43,005 nt of DNA from Bacteroidota bacterium (GTDB lineage: Bacteria; Bacteroidota; Bacteroidia; JAFLBG01). Below, one piece after another: positions 25,547 to 34,217 of this stretch; within the stretch, counting starts at the first letter, position 1, and each line of letters begins with the position of its first letter. Location: the NCBI GenBank assembly GCA_017303975.1, contig JAFLBG010000034.1:1-43005 (forward strand), written 5' to 3'. Under the pieces are notes generated by a model that was not told where the DNA came from, did not search any database, and was given only the letters and a program-made list of their open reading frames with translations. The position numbers were made by a program, and so were the translations under genes.

Positions 25547-25593
25547 AAATAACGAAAGAAGCCGCGAATATTACGCGGCTTCTTTCGTTATTT
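25547..25593 (+). terminator. Strong hairpin after coxA
   Basis: A perfect 20-bp inverted repeat (25547-25566 and 25574-25593) with a 7-nt loop AATATTA follows coxA. The stem is GC-rich near the loop (GCCGCG) and flanked by A and TTATTT tracts, as expected of an intrinsic, possibly bidirectional terminator closing the act-cox operon. Its base ends only 6 bp before the next start codon. Confidence 0.8.
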
Positions 25594-25599
25594 AGGGTT

Positions 25600-26250
25600 A
25601 TGAAGCGAGTTGGTCAATTCATTTTAATTTTTTTTCTAGGGTACACTTGTACACTATTAAGTCAGAGTAAAGGATTCGCGGATTTTTTTAACAGTAACTA
25701 CAGACTTACGGCTGCCTATACATCTCGTTATACATTTATTGATGGTATTCAACGGCCGGTTGCAAGTGTAAAGGCTGGGGTTTCTTTTTCAGAAAAATTG
25801 CGTGTTGGTTTAGGGTATGCACAATTAAGGCGTCCGTACGAGTTTAAGGGAATTGTGCAGTTGTCAGGAAATGTGTATAACGAAACGGATGTTCATTTTA
25901 AATTTTGGTATTTATATACCTACTTAGACTATGTTTTTTATAAAACCAAACACTGGGAGTTAAGCATGCCCCTGTATCTAGGAGCAGGAGCTTCAAATTT
26001 TAGATACACATTTCAAGATATAGAGTATAAGAAAAAAAATGGAATGGTATTTACCTACGAACCGGCCATTTCCGGACATTATAAGGCTTTGCCGTGGTTA
26101 GGAGTGGGTGCGGATATAGGTTATCGGTTTATGCATGTAAACAAACAGTATTGGAAACATCAATTTAATTCGCCTGTTTATACATTTAAAGTAATAGTTT
26201 TTTGGCGAGAACTGTATGAATCTGTGAAAGCAAAGAAAATACTGTTTTAG
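25600..26250 (+). CDS. Exported small outer-membrane-type protein
   Basis: A 216-aa protein with a signal peptide (MKRVGQFILIFFLGYTCTLLSQS) and alternating beta-strands (SVKAGVSFSEKLRVGLGYAQ, LPLYLGAGASNFRYTF-type strands), consistent with a small outer-membrane barrel. The frame is open upstream to 25435 inside coxA, but the signal peptide fixes the start at 25600. Oddly, the coxA terminator hairpin ends 6 bp before this ATG, leaving no room for a separate promoter. Its stop at 26248-26250 touches the stop of the convergent next gene. Confidence 0.72.
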   Translation: MKRVGQFILIFFLGYTCTLLSQSKGFADFFNSNYRLTAAYTSRYTFIDGIQRPVASVKAGVSFSEKLRVGLGYAQLRRPYEFKGIVQLSGNVYNETDVHFKFWYLYTYLDYVFYKTKHWELSMPLYLGAGASNFRYTFQDIEYKKKNGMVFTYEPAISGHYKALPWLGVGADIGYRFMHVNKQYWKHQFNSPVYTFKVIVFWRELYESVKAKKILF

Positions 26251-26832
26251 CTACCACCATTTTTGCTCCTTTACTAAGTCTAAATCATATTTGCGCTTTA
26301 ACTTTTTATACACACGGTTAATACGTAATTCTAGGCCTATTGATAAATGAGTCTCTTGAGGATTTAAACTTACTTCTATAAATGGGTAACACACGTACGC
26401 ATTAATTTGTAGCATTATTCCAAAGTTTGGAGGAATTATATCTTGCTGCAAATCAAATGGCATTGTCATTAGTTTAAGGCCTCCCAATGCATTTGCTTGT
26501 AAATATTTTGAAGCAAAAAAAGTATAGTAAACCGTAGTTGATAATCCTAAGCGATAACTGGAGTTAGGTGTGCCAATGAGTACTTCTCCCATAAACCGCC
26601 ATTTAGCAGGTTTTGCTTCTTGTTCTTCTTCGGTTGTTTCGTGCAATTCATCTAGAGTAAAAACTTTCCATCTGTTGGAAATGTAGCGTATGTTTAAGTA
26701 TCTACTTTGATAACGAGCAAGAGATGTACCTAACGAAAAACTACTTTGTTTCGGTCCTGGCAACTCATTTTGCGCAAGTAAAGATTGTAGGAGAAAAATA
26801 AATACTCCGCTGTATAAAACTTTTAGAAACAT
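26251..26832 (-). CDS. Exported protein of unknown function
   Basis: A 193-aa protein with a signal peptide (MFLKVLYSGVFIFLLQSLLA-Q). The mature part has several amphipathic strands (FMGEVLIGTPNSSYRLGLST, VYYTFFASKYLQANALGG, HLSIGLELRINRVY) suggestive of an outer-membrane or periplasmic beta-sheet protein, and a basic C-terminus. I do not recognise a named family. It is exactly tail-to-tail with the gene at 25600 and diverges from mlaE across about 160 bp. Confidence 0.65.
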   Translation of the reverse strand: MFLKVLYSGVFIFLLQSLLAQNELPGPKQSSFSLGTSLARYQSRYLNIRYISNRWKVFTLDELHETTEEEQEAKPAKWRFMGEVLIGTPNSSYRLGLSTTVYYTFFASKYLQANALGGLKLMTMPFDLQQDIIPPNFGIMLQINAYVCYPFIEVSLNPQETHLSIGLELRINRVYKKLKRKYDLDLVKEQKWW

Positions 26833-26993
26833 TTGTACGTGTTTTTAAAATGGAGTAGTTTATTTTCATTTGTCTTTATTTAGATTAGTATTTAAAGAAA
26901 TTCCTCTTAAATTCCAGCTTGTTTTACTTATAAGACGGAGTAACCTATTAATGGTTGCTTTTAAATACGCATTTTATTTTCTATATTAAGGCT

Positions 26994-27737
26994 GTGATAA
27001 AACTTTTATATCATTTAGGTAAGTATGTTTTGCTGATGAAGCGGGTGTTTAAAAAGCCCGAAAAGTGGTCTATTTACAGAGCTCAATTTTTTAAAGAGGT
27101 AAATTCTTTGGGGATTGGTTCGTTAGGAATCATAGCCATCATTTCTGTTTTTATGGGTGCTGTTGTAACTATACAATCTGCATTTGGCTTTGAGAGCCCG
27201 TGGATTCCTATTTATGCAATAGGTATAACAGCCCGAGATTCTATGATTTTGGAATTTTCGCCAACGATAGTGAGTTTGATATTAGCAGGAAAGGTAGGCT
27301 CCAACATCGCGTCAGAAATTGGAACTATGCGTGTTTCGGAGCAGATAGATGCGTTGGAGATTATGGGCGTGAATTCGGCAGGTTATTTAATTCTTCCCAA
27401 AACATTGGCTGCATTATTTATAAATCCTTTTTTGATTGTGATAAGTATGTTTTTAGGAATATTTGGAGGTTGGGCATTAGGTGTTTTAACGGGAGTGGTA
27501 ACATCTTACGAATATATTTATGGTATTCAGTATGAATTAAAAATGTATAATATTTATTATTCACTAATTAAAACGGTTGCATTTGCATTTATAATTACTA
27601 CAGTTTCTGCGTATCATGGATTTTACACCAAAGGTGGAGCATTGGAGGTTGGTAGAGCAAGTACCAAGGCTGTTGTTTATAGCAGTATTATTCTGTTGGT
27701 GGTTAATTTTCTATTAACTCAAATTTTATTAGCTTGA
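26994..27737 (+). CDS. mlaE: MlaE-type ABC lipid-transport permease
   Basis: A membrane permease of about 247 aa of the MlaE/YrbE family, which moves phospholipids between inner and outer membranes. The diagnostic motif SEIGTMRVSEQIDALEIMGV is present, and four to five hydrophobic segments follow FKEVNSLGIGSLGIIAIISV. The frame is open from a TTG at 26955, but family members start shortly before the LGKYVLL segment, so GTG 26994 is preferred; ATG 27036 would cut into it. It overlaps the ATPase gene by 4 bp (TTGA). Confidence 0.88.
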   Translation: MIKLLYHLGKYVLLMKRVFKKPEKWSIYRAQFFKEVNSLGIGSLGIIAIISVFMGAVVTIQSAFGFESPWIPIYAIGITARDSMILEFSPTIVSLILAGKVGSNIASEIGTMRVSEQIDALEIMGVNSAGYLILPKTLAALFINPFLIVISMFLGIFGGWALGVLTGVVTSYEYIYGIQYELKMYNIYYSLIKTVAFAFIITTVSAYHGFYTKGGALEVGRASTKAVVYSSIILLVVNFLLTQILLA

Positions 27738-28483
27738 TAGAAGCCAGAAACATAACCAAGAAATTCCGAGATAAAACAATCTTGAGTGATTTTTCCTTTA
27801 CGTTTGAGCGAGGGAAAACCAATTTAATTATAGGGCAAAGTGGATCGGGGAAAACGGTGTTGTTGAAATGCTTAGTAGGTTTGCATGATATTGATAGTGG
27901 AGAGGTGTTATATGAAAATCAAGATTTTTTCAAGTTGGATTTTGCGGGCAAAAAAAACATTAGAAGGCAGATTGGAATGCTTTTTCAGGGCGGAGCATTG
28001 TTTGATTCAATGACTGTAGAGGAAAATGTAATTTTTCCATTGTCAATGTTTACAGATATGACAAAAGAAGAATGTTTAGACAGGGCAAACTTTTGTTTGA
28101 ACAGAGTTAATTTGGTAAATACAAATAAACTTTTTCCGTCTGAAATAAGTGGAGGAATGAAAAAGCGCGTTGCTATTGCAAGAGCCATATCTACACAACC
28201 TAATTATTTGTTTTGTGACGAGCCCAATTCCGGCCTTGACCCTAAGACATCTATCGTAATAGATAATCTAATTAAAGAACTTACCGAAGAGTTTAATATG
28301 ACTACCGTGGTTATTACTCACGATATGAATTCCGTAATAGAAATAGGAGATAAAATTGCTTTTATTTTTGAAGGAAAAAAACGTTGGGAAGGAACACGAA
28401 CAGAAATTTTATCTGCCGAAGATCCTGAATTGGTAAACTTTGTATATGCCTCCAAATTTATGATGGAGCTGCGAAAAAAGTAA
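27734..28483 (+). CDS. mlaF: MlaF-type ABC transporter ATPase
   Basis: A 249-aa ABC ATPase that energises the MlaE permease. Walker A is GQSGSGKT (34-41), the signature is ISGGMKKRVAIARA (from about 138), Walker B is YLFCDEP with D162/E163, and the switch His is in VVITHD. It starts with TTG, overlapping the last codon and stop of mlaE by 4 bp, so the two are translationally coupled. The substrate-binding MlaD-like protein that usually follows is absent here and may be encoded elsewhere. Confidence 0.92.
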   Translation: MIEARNITKKFRDKTILSDFSFTFERGKTNLIIGQSGSGKTVLLKCLVGLHDIDSGEVLYENQDFFKLDFAGKKNIRRQIGMLFQGGALFDSMTVEENVIFPLSMFTDMTKEECLDRANFCLNRVNLVNTNKLFPSEISGGMKKRVAIARAISTQPNYLFCDEPNSGLDPKTSIVIDNLIKELTEEFNMTTVVITHDMNSVIEIGDKIAFIFEGKKRWEGTRTEILSAEDPELVNFVYASKFMMELRKK

Positions 28484-28665
28484 AAAATGCCTACTTTCTA
28501 TAACCTTTAGAAAACCTGTGTCTATTGTATTCCAGCCCTTGTCGTTTAATTTATCTGTTTAAACGAATATTTGCAACAAAAATCTTTATTTCGCAACATT
28601 AATACAAAAACCTACGTATAACTTGACCGAAGTTGGTATTTCTACTTAGTTAATAATAGTATATC

Positions 28666-30603
28666 ATGAAGAAGTTAATACTTATAATAAGCGTATTTTT
28701 TATCGAGTATGAATTGAATGCGCAAGGATTTGGAATTGGAGCCAGTAGTCCAAGTGAAATTTTGCACTTAAAGAAAAATGGTGATGTGGCGGTTCGATTT
28801 CAGGGGGCCACTGCGGGTTCCTCTTCTTTGGGTGCTCAAGCTCCTACTGCTAATACAACAGGTGTGTTGGGCAGCAAAACATGGTCTAGCGGAGGGAACG
28901 TATATAGCAACAATGCATCTTATGCAACCGTAGCAACAGGAACATCGGAGTATTTGGTGGCAAAGACATTTGATTTTTCCGCTATTCCGGCTGGTGCCAC
29001 TATTGATGGAATACAAGTAAGCGTTGATAGAAGTAGGACAGATGCTACGGATGTCGCATTATTGGATGCATGGGGATTTGATTCTGATGGTACTTATTCA
29101 TATGCCGTAAGCGCTGGAACTAATCGTTGTTTAATTCTTATTGCCGGTATGGGACATGATGCAGGAGATAGAGATTTAACTGCTGTTACGTATGGTGGCG
29201 TGAGTATGACAGAGGTTACGTCTGCTGCAACAAGTAATGGAGAGGAAACGCATTTGGAAATTTGGTATTTAGGAGAGGCTGGAATAGCAGCAGCTACATC
29301 AAGCAATTTTGCATTTACGTGGTCAGGAGGATTTGATGCCCAAATTTATGCAGTGGCTTCTTTTCAGTATGTAGATCAAGCTAGCCCGGTTGCTGATTTT
29401 GAAACTATTGGAAGTACTTCTACTGCAACGCTAACGTTTTCATCTACTTTAGCTGTAGAGGATGGTGATATGGTAGTATTAGGAGCCCTTGCCGGTGATG
29501 ATACAGATGATAACATAGATGGCGATTTTACAGATAATAATTTTACGTGTGCGGGGTATACAGAGGGGGGGGATATAAGTGTTGACAACGGTAATAATCC
29601 GAATAGCGAAGAGCTTCAGATGGCTTGTTATACAAAAGCTATATCTGCCAATGGAACAGAGAATCCTTCTGTGATTACTAATGTTGCCGCATTGAGAAAT
29701 TTTAATATGGTTGGTTTAGTTTTAAATAGTGTTCGTACCGTTTATGATAACTCTATAAAATTGGTAAAAGCAGATGGTACAATTGCCGGTACTGATAAAG
29801 CGGCTACCTCTACAAACTGGCCAACGGCAGATGCTACTGCTACTTATGGCGGAAGTTCCGATTTGTGGGGTATTTCTTGGACAGAGGCTGATGTTAAAGA
29901 TGCAGATTTTGGAGTGGCAATTTCTGTGCTTGCTTACAATGCAACTGCACAAATAGATTATATTGGAATTACTGTGTATTATACTCCATCCGGAAGTTTT
30001 AGTAATTATACAATGGGGATTGACCAAACCGATGGATATTTTAAGTTGTCTGGTTCTTCTTCATTGGGAACTAGCGATTATGTTACTGTTAATACCTCCG
30101 GAAATATGGGTATTAATTGTACTGCACCTACTCAAAAATTATATGTTGATGGCAATATCTATGCAACAGGCTCTGTATTGGGTTCTCAAGCTGCGTGTAG
30201 TGATAGACGATGGAAGACAGATTTTAAACCTATTGAAGGTGCTCTAAAAACGGTATTAGGCTTAGATGGTATTTATTACAACTGGAAATATAAAGAGTTC
30301 CCTGCAAAAAAATTTACCGAGCAACGTCAAATAGGGTTTATTGCCCAAGAGGTAGAGAAAGTGTATCCGGAGCTTATTTTTACAGACAACGAAGGATATA
30401 AATATTTGAATTATGCTAGCATGACCCCAGTATTAGTTGAGGCTATAAAGGAACAGCAACTTATGATCATCGATTTACAAAAGAAGTTGGATGTAGCTTC
30501 GGCTAAAGCAAGTAAGGTTGATGCATTAGAAGGCAGGTTAAATGAGTTGCAGAAATCCATTCAGGAGTTAAACAGCAAGCAAAATTTAGAAGCAAAAAAA
30601 TAA
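28666..30603 (+). CDS. Exported peptidase-S74 (endosialidase chaperone) protein with nested domain
   Basis: A 645-aa protein with a short signal peptide (to NAQ, residue 20). Residues 64-130 and 361-440 read as two halves of one beta-sandwich module, split by an inserted beta-rich domain at about 131-360 (YGGVSMTEV, IWYLGEAGIAAAT, AVEDGDMVVLGALAG). The C-terminus is an S74 intramolecular chaperone: SDRRWK with S512 and K517, IGFIAQEVEKVYPEL at 556-570 and LNYASMTPVLVEAIKEQQ, then a coiled coil. In tail-fibre homologues this domain assists trimerisation and cleaves itself off. No phage genes are nearby, so it is probably a cell-surface protein. The gene contains a G8 tract at 29565-29572. Confidence 0.83.
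   Translation: MKKLILIISVFFIEYELNAQGFGIGASSPSEILHLKKNGDVAVRFQGATAGSSSLGAQAPTANTTGVLGSKTWSSGGNVYSNNASYATVATGTSEYLVAKTFDFSAIPAGATIDGIQVSVDRSRTDATDVALLDAWGFDSDGTYSYAVSAGTNRCLILIAGMGHDAGDRDLTAVTYGGVSMTEVTSAATSNGEETHLEIWYLGEAGIAAATSSNFAFTWSGGFDAQIYAVASFQYVDQASPVADFETIGSTSTATLTFSSTLAVEDGDMVVLGALAGDDTDDNIDGDFTDNNFTCAGYTEGGDISVDNGNNPNSEELQMACYTKAISANGTENPSVITNVAALRNFNMVGLVLNSVRTVYDNSIKLVKADGTIAGTDKAATSTNWPTADATATYGGSSDLWGISWTEADVKDADFGVAISVLAYNATAQIDYIGITVYYTPSGSFSNYTMGIDQTDGYFKLSGSSSLGTSDYVTVNTSGNMGINCTAPTQKLYVDGNIYATGSVLGSQAACSDRRWKTDFKPIEGALKTVLGLDGIYYNWKYKEFPAKKFTEQRQIGFIAQEVEKVYPELIFTDNEGYKYLNYASMTPVLVEAIKEQQLMIIDLQKKLDVASAKASKVDALEGRLNELQKSIQELNSKQNLEAKK
29565..29572 (+). repeat. G8 homopolymer inside the S74 gene
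   Basis: Eight consecutive G residues span GAG-GGG-GGG-GAT (Glu-Gly-Gly-Asp) in an otherwise AT-rich gene. A one-base slip would frameshift the protein before the S74 domain. Confidence 0.9.
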
Positions 30604-30621
30604 GTATTATTCTGTGAAATC

Positions 30622-32163
30622 GTGTTTAAAAGAACATTCTATATTGCCATTTTTACATTAGGGAGTATTATTTTCTCAGGAACTCTTTTTGCACAGCTTA
30701 TAGCTTATAATGATGGATTGACGGTTGTTACAGTTACTACTTCTACCAATATTTATATAGATGGTAGTTACATGAGTAAGACCAACGGAACAGATGGAAT
30801 TATTACAAACGAAGGTTCGATTTACATAACACAAGATTTTTATAATTACAACACTTCTTCATCTGCATTTAGCGGTGCTGCGGGGGGAGCTGTTTATTTA
30901 AATGGTTCAACAGCAAGTCAGAATATACTAGGTACAACAGATCCAGCTTTTTACAACTTATATATTCAAAATACCTATACTACCACACCTCAAATTGTTT
31001 TAGGGTTAAACACCAGTGTTACTAATATTTTAGAAATGTCTTCTGGTACAATTAATTTAAATTCGAAAACACTTACGTTAGGAACTTCTATACTTAATAC
31101 GGGAACATTAAGTAGGACGGGAGGTTGGGCGTATGGTGGTAGTTTTAAAAGATGGGTTACCACTTCGGGTATATCATCCGGAAGTTCTGCAGGATTGTAT
31201 CCTTTGGGTGGTAGTTCCGATTATAGGCCATTTTCGTTGTACACATCATCAAGTCCATCTGTTGGAGGATTTGTTACCGTTAATCATAATTATGTAGGAG
31301 GCCGAACTGTTGTAAACTTTGCAGATGGGGCGTTTAATATCGATGCAAGAAGTAATTCCTATTGGGCTGTAAGTACAGGTGGTGGTCTGTCTGGTGGTAC
31401 TTACGGAATTTATGCCGGAGGTACCGGATTTGGGTTGGTGCAAACTGAATCGGATTTAAGGTTGGTACAGGCAAGCAGTGTTATAGGTACGGCAGGAACG
31501 AATACCGGCACATATTCTTCCCCGGAAGTAAATAGAACAGGCATTTCATTATTTAACTTGGCTAATAATTTTTATATAGGAACAACAGATGTTGCTAATT
31601 CTCCATTGCCTATTGAGCTGCTTAGTTTCGATGCAAAATTGAATAGTGATGTAGTTGATGTTGAGTGGGAAACTGCAACTGAGATTAATTGCGATTATTT
31701 TATTGTCGAGAAAACTATTGATGGAGATAATTTTGAGTTTGTAAGCAAAGTTGCCGGTGCAGGAAATAGTTTTTCTGTTCAAAAGTATTCAACTGTTGAT
31801 ACCAATCCATACGATGGAGTTTCTTATTATAGATTGAAACAAGTTGATTTTGATGGCTCTTTTACCTATTCAAATTTGGTTGCAGTAGAGGTGTTAATTA
31901 ATTCTGGATTTTCAGTATACCCCAATCCGTATATGAGCGGTAGTTTAAAAATAAAATTTGAGAGTGAGTTAGATAAAGAAGAGTTATTAGTAATTGTATA
32001 TAGCAATACGGGTGCCGAAATGTACTCCAAGGTAGTAGTTGTGAAAAAGGAAAATAATTATTTGGCAGTACTTGATTTGGAAAATCGTTTAGCACCCGGA
32101 CTATACCATATTGTTGGCGCCTCAAAGCATACTACAAAATCACAACGGTTGGTTATTTACTAA
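30622..32163 (+). CDS. Secreted protein with T9SS type A sorting domain
   Basis: A 513-aa secreted protein. It starts at GTG 30622, directly before a signal peptide (FKRTFYIAIFTLGSIIFSGT...FAQ), 18 bp after the S74 gene, so co-transcription is likely. The N-terminal half is repetitive beta-helix-like (SGTINLNSKTLTLG, TNEGSIYITQDFYNY). The region around residues 331-420 (PIELLSFDAKLNSDVVDVEW, YYRLKQVDFDGS) is the common spacer before sorting signals. The last 80 residues are a T9SS type A sorting domain with FSVYPNP and a final KSQRLVIY strand. Its stop codon overlaps the next minus-strand stop by 4 bp. Confidence 0.88.
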   Translation: MFKRTFYIAIFTLGSIIFSGTLFAQLIAYNDGLTVVTVTTSTNIYIDGSYMSKTNGTDGIITNEGSIYITQDFYNYNTSSSAFSGAAGGAVYLNGSTASQNILGTTDPAFYNLYIQNTYTTTPQIVLGLNTSVTNILEMSSGTINLNSKTLTLGTSILNTGTLSRTGGWAYGGSFKRWVTTSGISSGSSAGLYPLGGSSDYRPFSLYTSSSPSVGGFVTVNHNYVGGRTVVNFADGAFNIDARSNSYWAVSTGGGLSGGTYGIYAGGTGFGLVQTESDLRLVQASSVIGTAGTNTGTYSSPEVNRTGISLFNLANNFYIGTTDVANSPLPIELLSFDAKLNSDVVDVEWETATEINCDYFIVEKTIDGDNFEFVSKVAGAGNSFSVQKYSTVDTNPYDGVSYYRLKQVDFDGSFTYSNLVAVEVLINSGFSVYPNPYMSGSLKIKFESELDKEELLVIVYSNTGAEMYSKVVVVKKENNYLAVLDLENRLAPGLYHIVGASKHTTKSQRLVIY

Positions 32164-34217
32164 TCTAAAATAATTTTTCCTGTTGTATTTGTTTTGGAAC
32201 TCGAAAAGTTTATGAGATACATTCCAGATGAATTTAAGTCTAGCTTAATATCAATTCTATTTGTTCCTATTTTTGCCATGTGTTTAGTTTTATTTATCTC
32301 GCTGCCAACAATAGATACTAGTCTTATTTCTATTTCCTCTTGCTCCAAAGATGTATAAAAAACAGTAATTGAATTCGATTCTACACTGTGATAATATTTT
32401 AGAAAATTATTTTTTTCTATACCTGTAACACCAGTTATATTAATATCATCTAAGAAGAAATTATTTCCTCCTCCGTTTGTAAATTTAAATTTGAACAACA
32501 CATTATTTGAAGCTGTAAGCGGAGAAATATTTACAATCTGATTTTTCCATTGAGATGTATTTGAAGGGGTAAACGGATTGGTTTCAATAGCTGTTGTAGC
32601 TAGGGCGCTACCCGATTTAGTATAGCGTATGTTCCATGTTTGTCCGCAAGTAGTAGAAGAAAATATTTCCAATTTATCTGCGTCTGAACTTTGTATTTGT
32701 GCATATGCATATTTAAAAGTAAATGCAGGGCTTGACATGGAAGATATATCAATAGCAGGGCTGATAAGCTCTGTAGATTCTCCAAAAGAAGAAAAGTAAT
32801 TATCAATAAAAGCACTATTACTTCCAGAGTAAGCAACACTGTTTGTCTGATCCCACGTAATTGAATTTCCGATATTTACAATACTCCAGTCATTATTGGG
32901 AAGTATTCCTGATTCGTAACTTTCGAAAAAGGAACCGCTGTACGTTGCTGTTGTTGATAATACGTTTATATATCCTGTTTTTGTTGTTGTGTTTGCACCA
33001 ACATTGTTTGACACGGTAAGTGTAACAGAATATACTCCGGGTGAATTATAGATTACCGAAGGATTATTAATAGTTGATGTGTTGGGCGTTCCTCCGTCAA
33101 AATTCCATAGGTAAGAAGTTGGAGTTCCTCCCCAAGAAAGGTCTGTAAAGTTTATGGAATTTCCTTGACAGGTGTATTTTGTATTAGTTTTAAACTCAGC
33201 AATTGGTGCACAATTACTTGACGTGTTGGTGTATGTGCCTGTCGCTATAAGGTTGGAATATCCCCACAAATTATTTCTAAAGCCAATAGGGGAGTACAAC
33301 GCTGCATCCATTCTGTTTTTTTGTCCAGTTGTAAACATACGCGAGCAATAGGAGTATTCCATAAAATTTTGAACGTTGTCTACCAGATTGCCGCATGTTG
33401 CACCACTTGTGTTGCAATTAATCCAACCTTTGGTAGGAGGTGTGTCCGTTACAAAATCATCTCCACAGGCTACTCCCGGATTATTGGTACTTCCCCATGG
33501 ATGTAATAAATTAAAAAAATGTCCTACTTCGTGTGTAAGTATTCTTGATTTTGCATTATTGCTGGTGCCTATACTGCCAACGTAATCATGTAAAATTAGA
33601 ATGCCCTCGTTGTTAGCTGGTGTAGTTCCAGGTAAATAGGTATATCCTGCAACGCCAATAGATATGGAGTTTACAACCCAAATATTTAAATATTTCCAAG
33701 CAGGCCAACCATTTAATTTTGAATTGTCGTCTCCAATGTATGTTTCTAACGATGCTATTCTATTTATGCCATTCGTACAATTTCCATTTGGATCTTTTGT
33801 TGCAAGCCTAAATTCGATGGAACAATTAGCAATGTTGTTCTTAAATGCATTTACAACAAATGAAGTGTCTGAATTTTGCCTATTGAAATCTTCGTTTAAA
33901 ATTTGAAGTGCATCATATACTTGTGCGTCCGAAATATTTTCTATTCCATAATCGTGTATAATATGAACAACAACTGGAATAATAAAAGTGGAGTTTTGTT
34001 TATTGGCGAGATGGAAATTTTCGGTGAAATTTTCTAGCTGCTCTTGTTGTAAAAGTAACTCAGGATGTTTTAAAAACGACTGGCGGACCATTTCATCTGT
34101 TCCGCATACTTTTAAAGATTGCGCTAGGCTGATGGTAGCAAAAGTAAAGAATAGAAGCAGCAAATAAAGTCGTTGCACGTTATGTATCAGTTTAGTTGCC
34201 CAAAATTTCAATTGCAT
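32160..34217 (-). CDS. Secreted M43-type zinc metalloprotease with PKD and T9SS domains
   Basis: A 685-aa secreted protease. The catalytic domain carries HEVGHFFNLLH (zinc ligands H229, H233, H239; catalytic E230), VTDTPP and the Met-turn NFMEYSYC (M286), all features of pappalysin/cytophagalysin M43 enzymes. A PKD domain follows (about 340-420, SYLWNFDGGTP and PGVYSVTLTVSNN), then a MAM/jelly-roll-like region (DWSIVNIGN to FFLDDINITG) and a C-terminal T9SS sorting domain ending GKIILD. ATG 34217 overlaps tatD by 26 bp; GTG 34178 is an alternative giving a compact signal peptide (QRLYLLLLFFTFATISLA). It follows tatD on the same strand. Confidence 0.88.
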   Translation of the reverse strand: MQLKFWATKLIHNVQRLYLLLLFFTFATISLAQSLKVCGTDEMVRQSFLKHPELLLQQEQLENFTENFHLANKQNSTFIIPVVVHIIHDYGIENISDAQVYDALQILNEDFNRQNSDTSFVVNAFKNNIANCSIEFRLATKDPNGNCTNGINRIASLETYIGDDNSKLNGWPAWKYLNIWVVNSISIGVAGYTYLPGTTPANNEGILILHDYVGSIGTSNNAKSRILTHEVGHFFNLLHPWGSTNNPGVACGDDFVTDTPPTKGWINCNTSGATCGNLVDNVQNFMEYSYCSRMFTTGQKNRMDAALYSPIGFRNNLWGYSNLIATGTYTNTSSNCAPIAEFKTNTKYTCQGNSINFTDLSWGGTPTSYLWNFDGGTPNTSTINNPSVIYNSPGVYSVTLTVSNNVGANTTTKTGYINVLSTTATYSGSFFESYESGILPNNDWSIVNIGNSITWDQTNSVAYSGSNSAFIDNYFSSFGESTELISPAIDISSMSSPAFTFKYAYAQIQSSDADKLEIFSSTTCGQTWNIRYTKSGSALATTAIETNPFTPSNTSQWKNQIVNISPLTASNNVLFKFKFTNGGGNNFFLDDINITGVTGIEKNNFLKYYHSVESNSITVFYTSLEQEEIEIRLVSIVGSEINKTKHMAKIGTNRIDIKLDLNSSGMYLINFSSSKTNTTGKIILD

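Noticed and set aside
25435-25599. N-terminal extension of the 25600 gene into coxA
   Set aside because: It overlaps coxA and runs through the terminator hairpin; the signal peptide begins at ATG 25600.
28666-30603. Prophage fragment because of the S74 tail-fibre chaperone
   Set aside because: No other phage genes are near, the protein has a signal peptide and the neighbour carries a T9SS signal.
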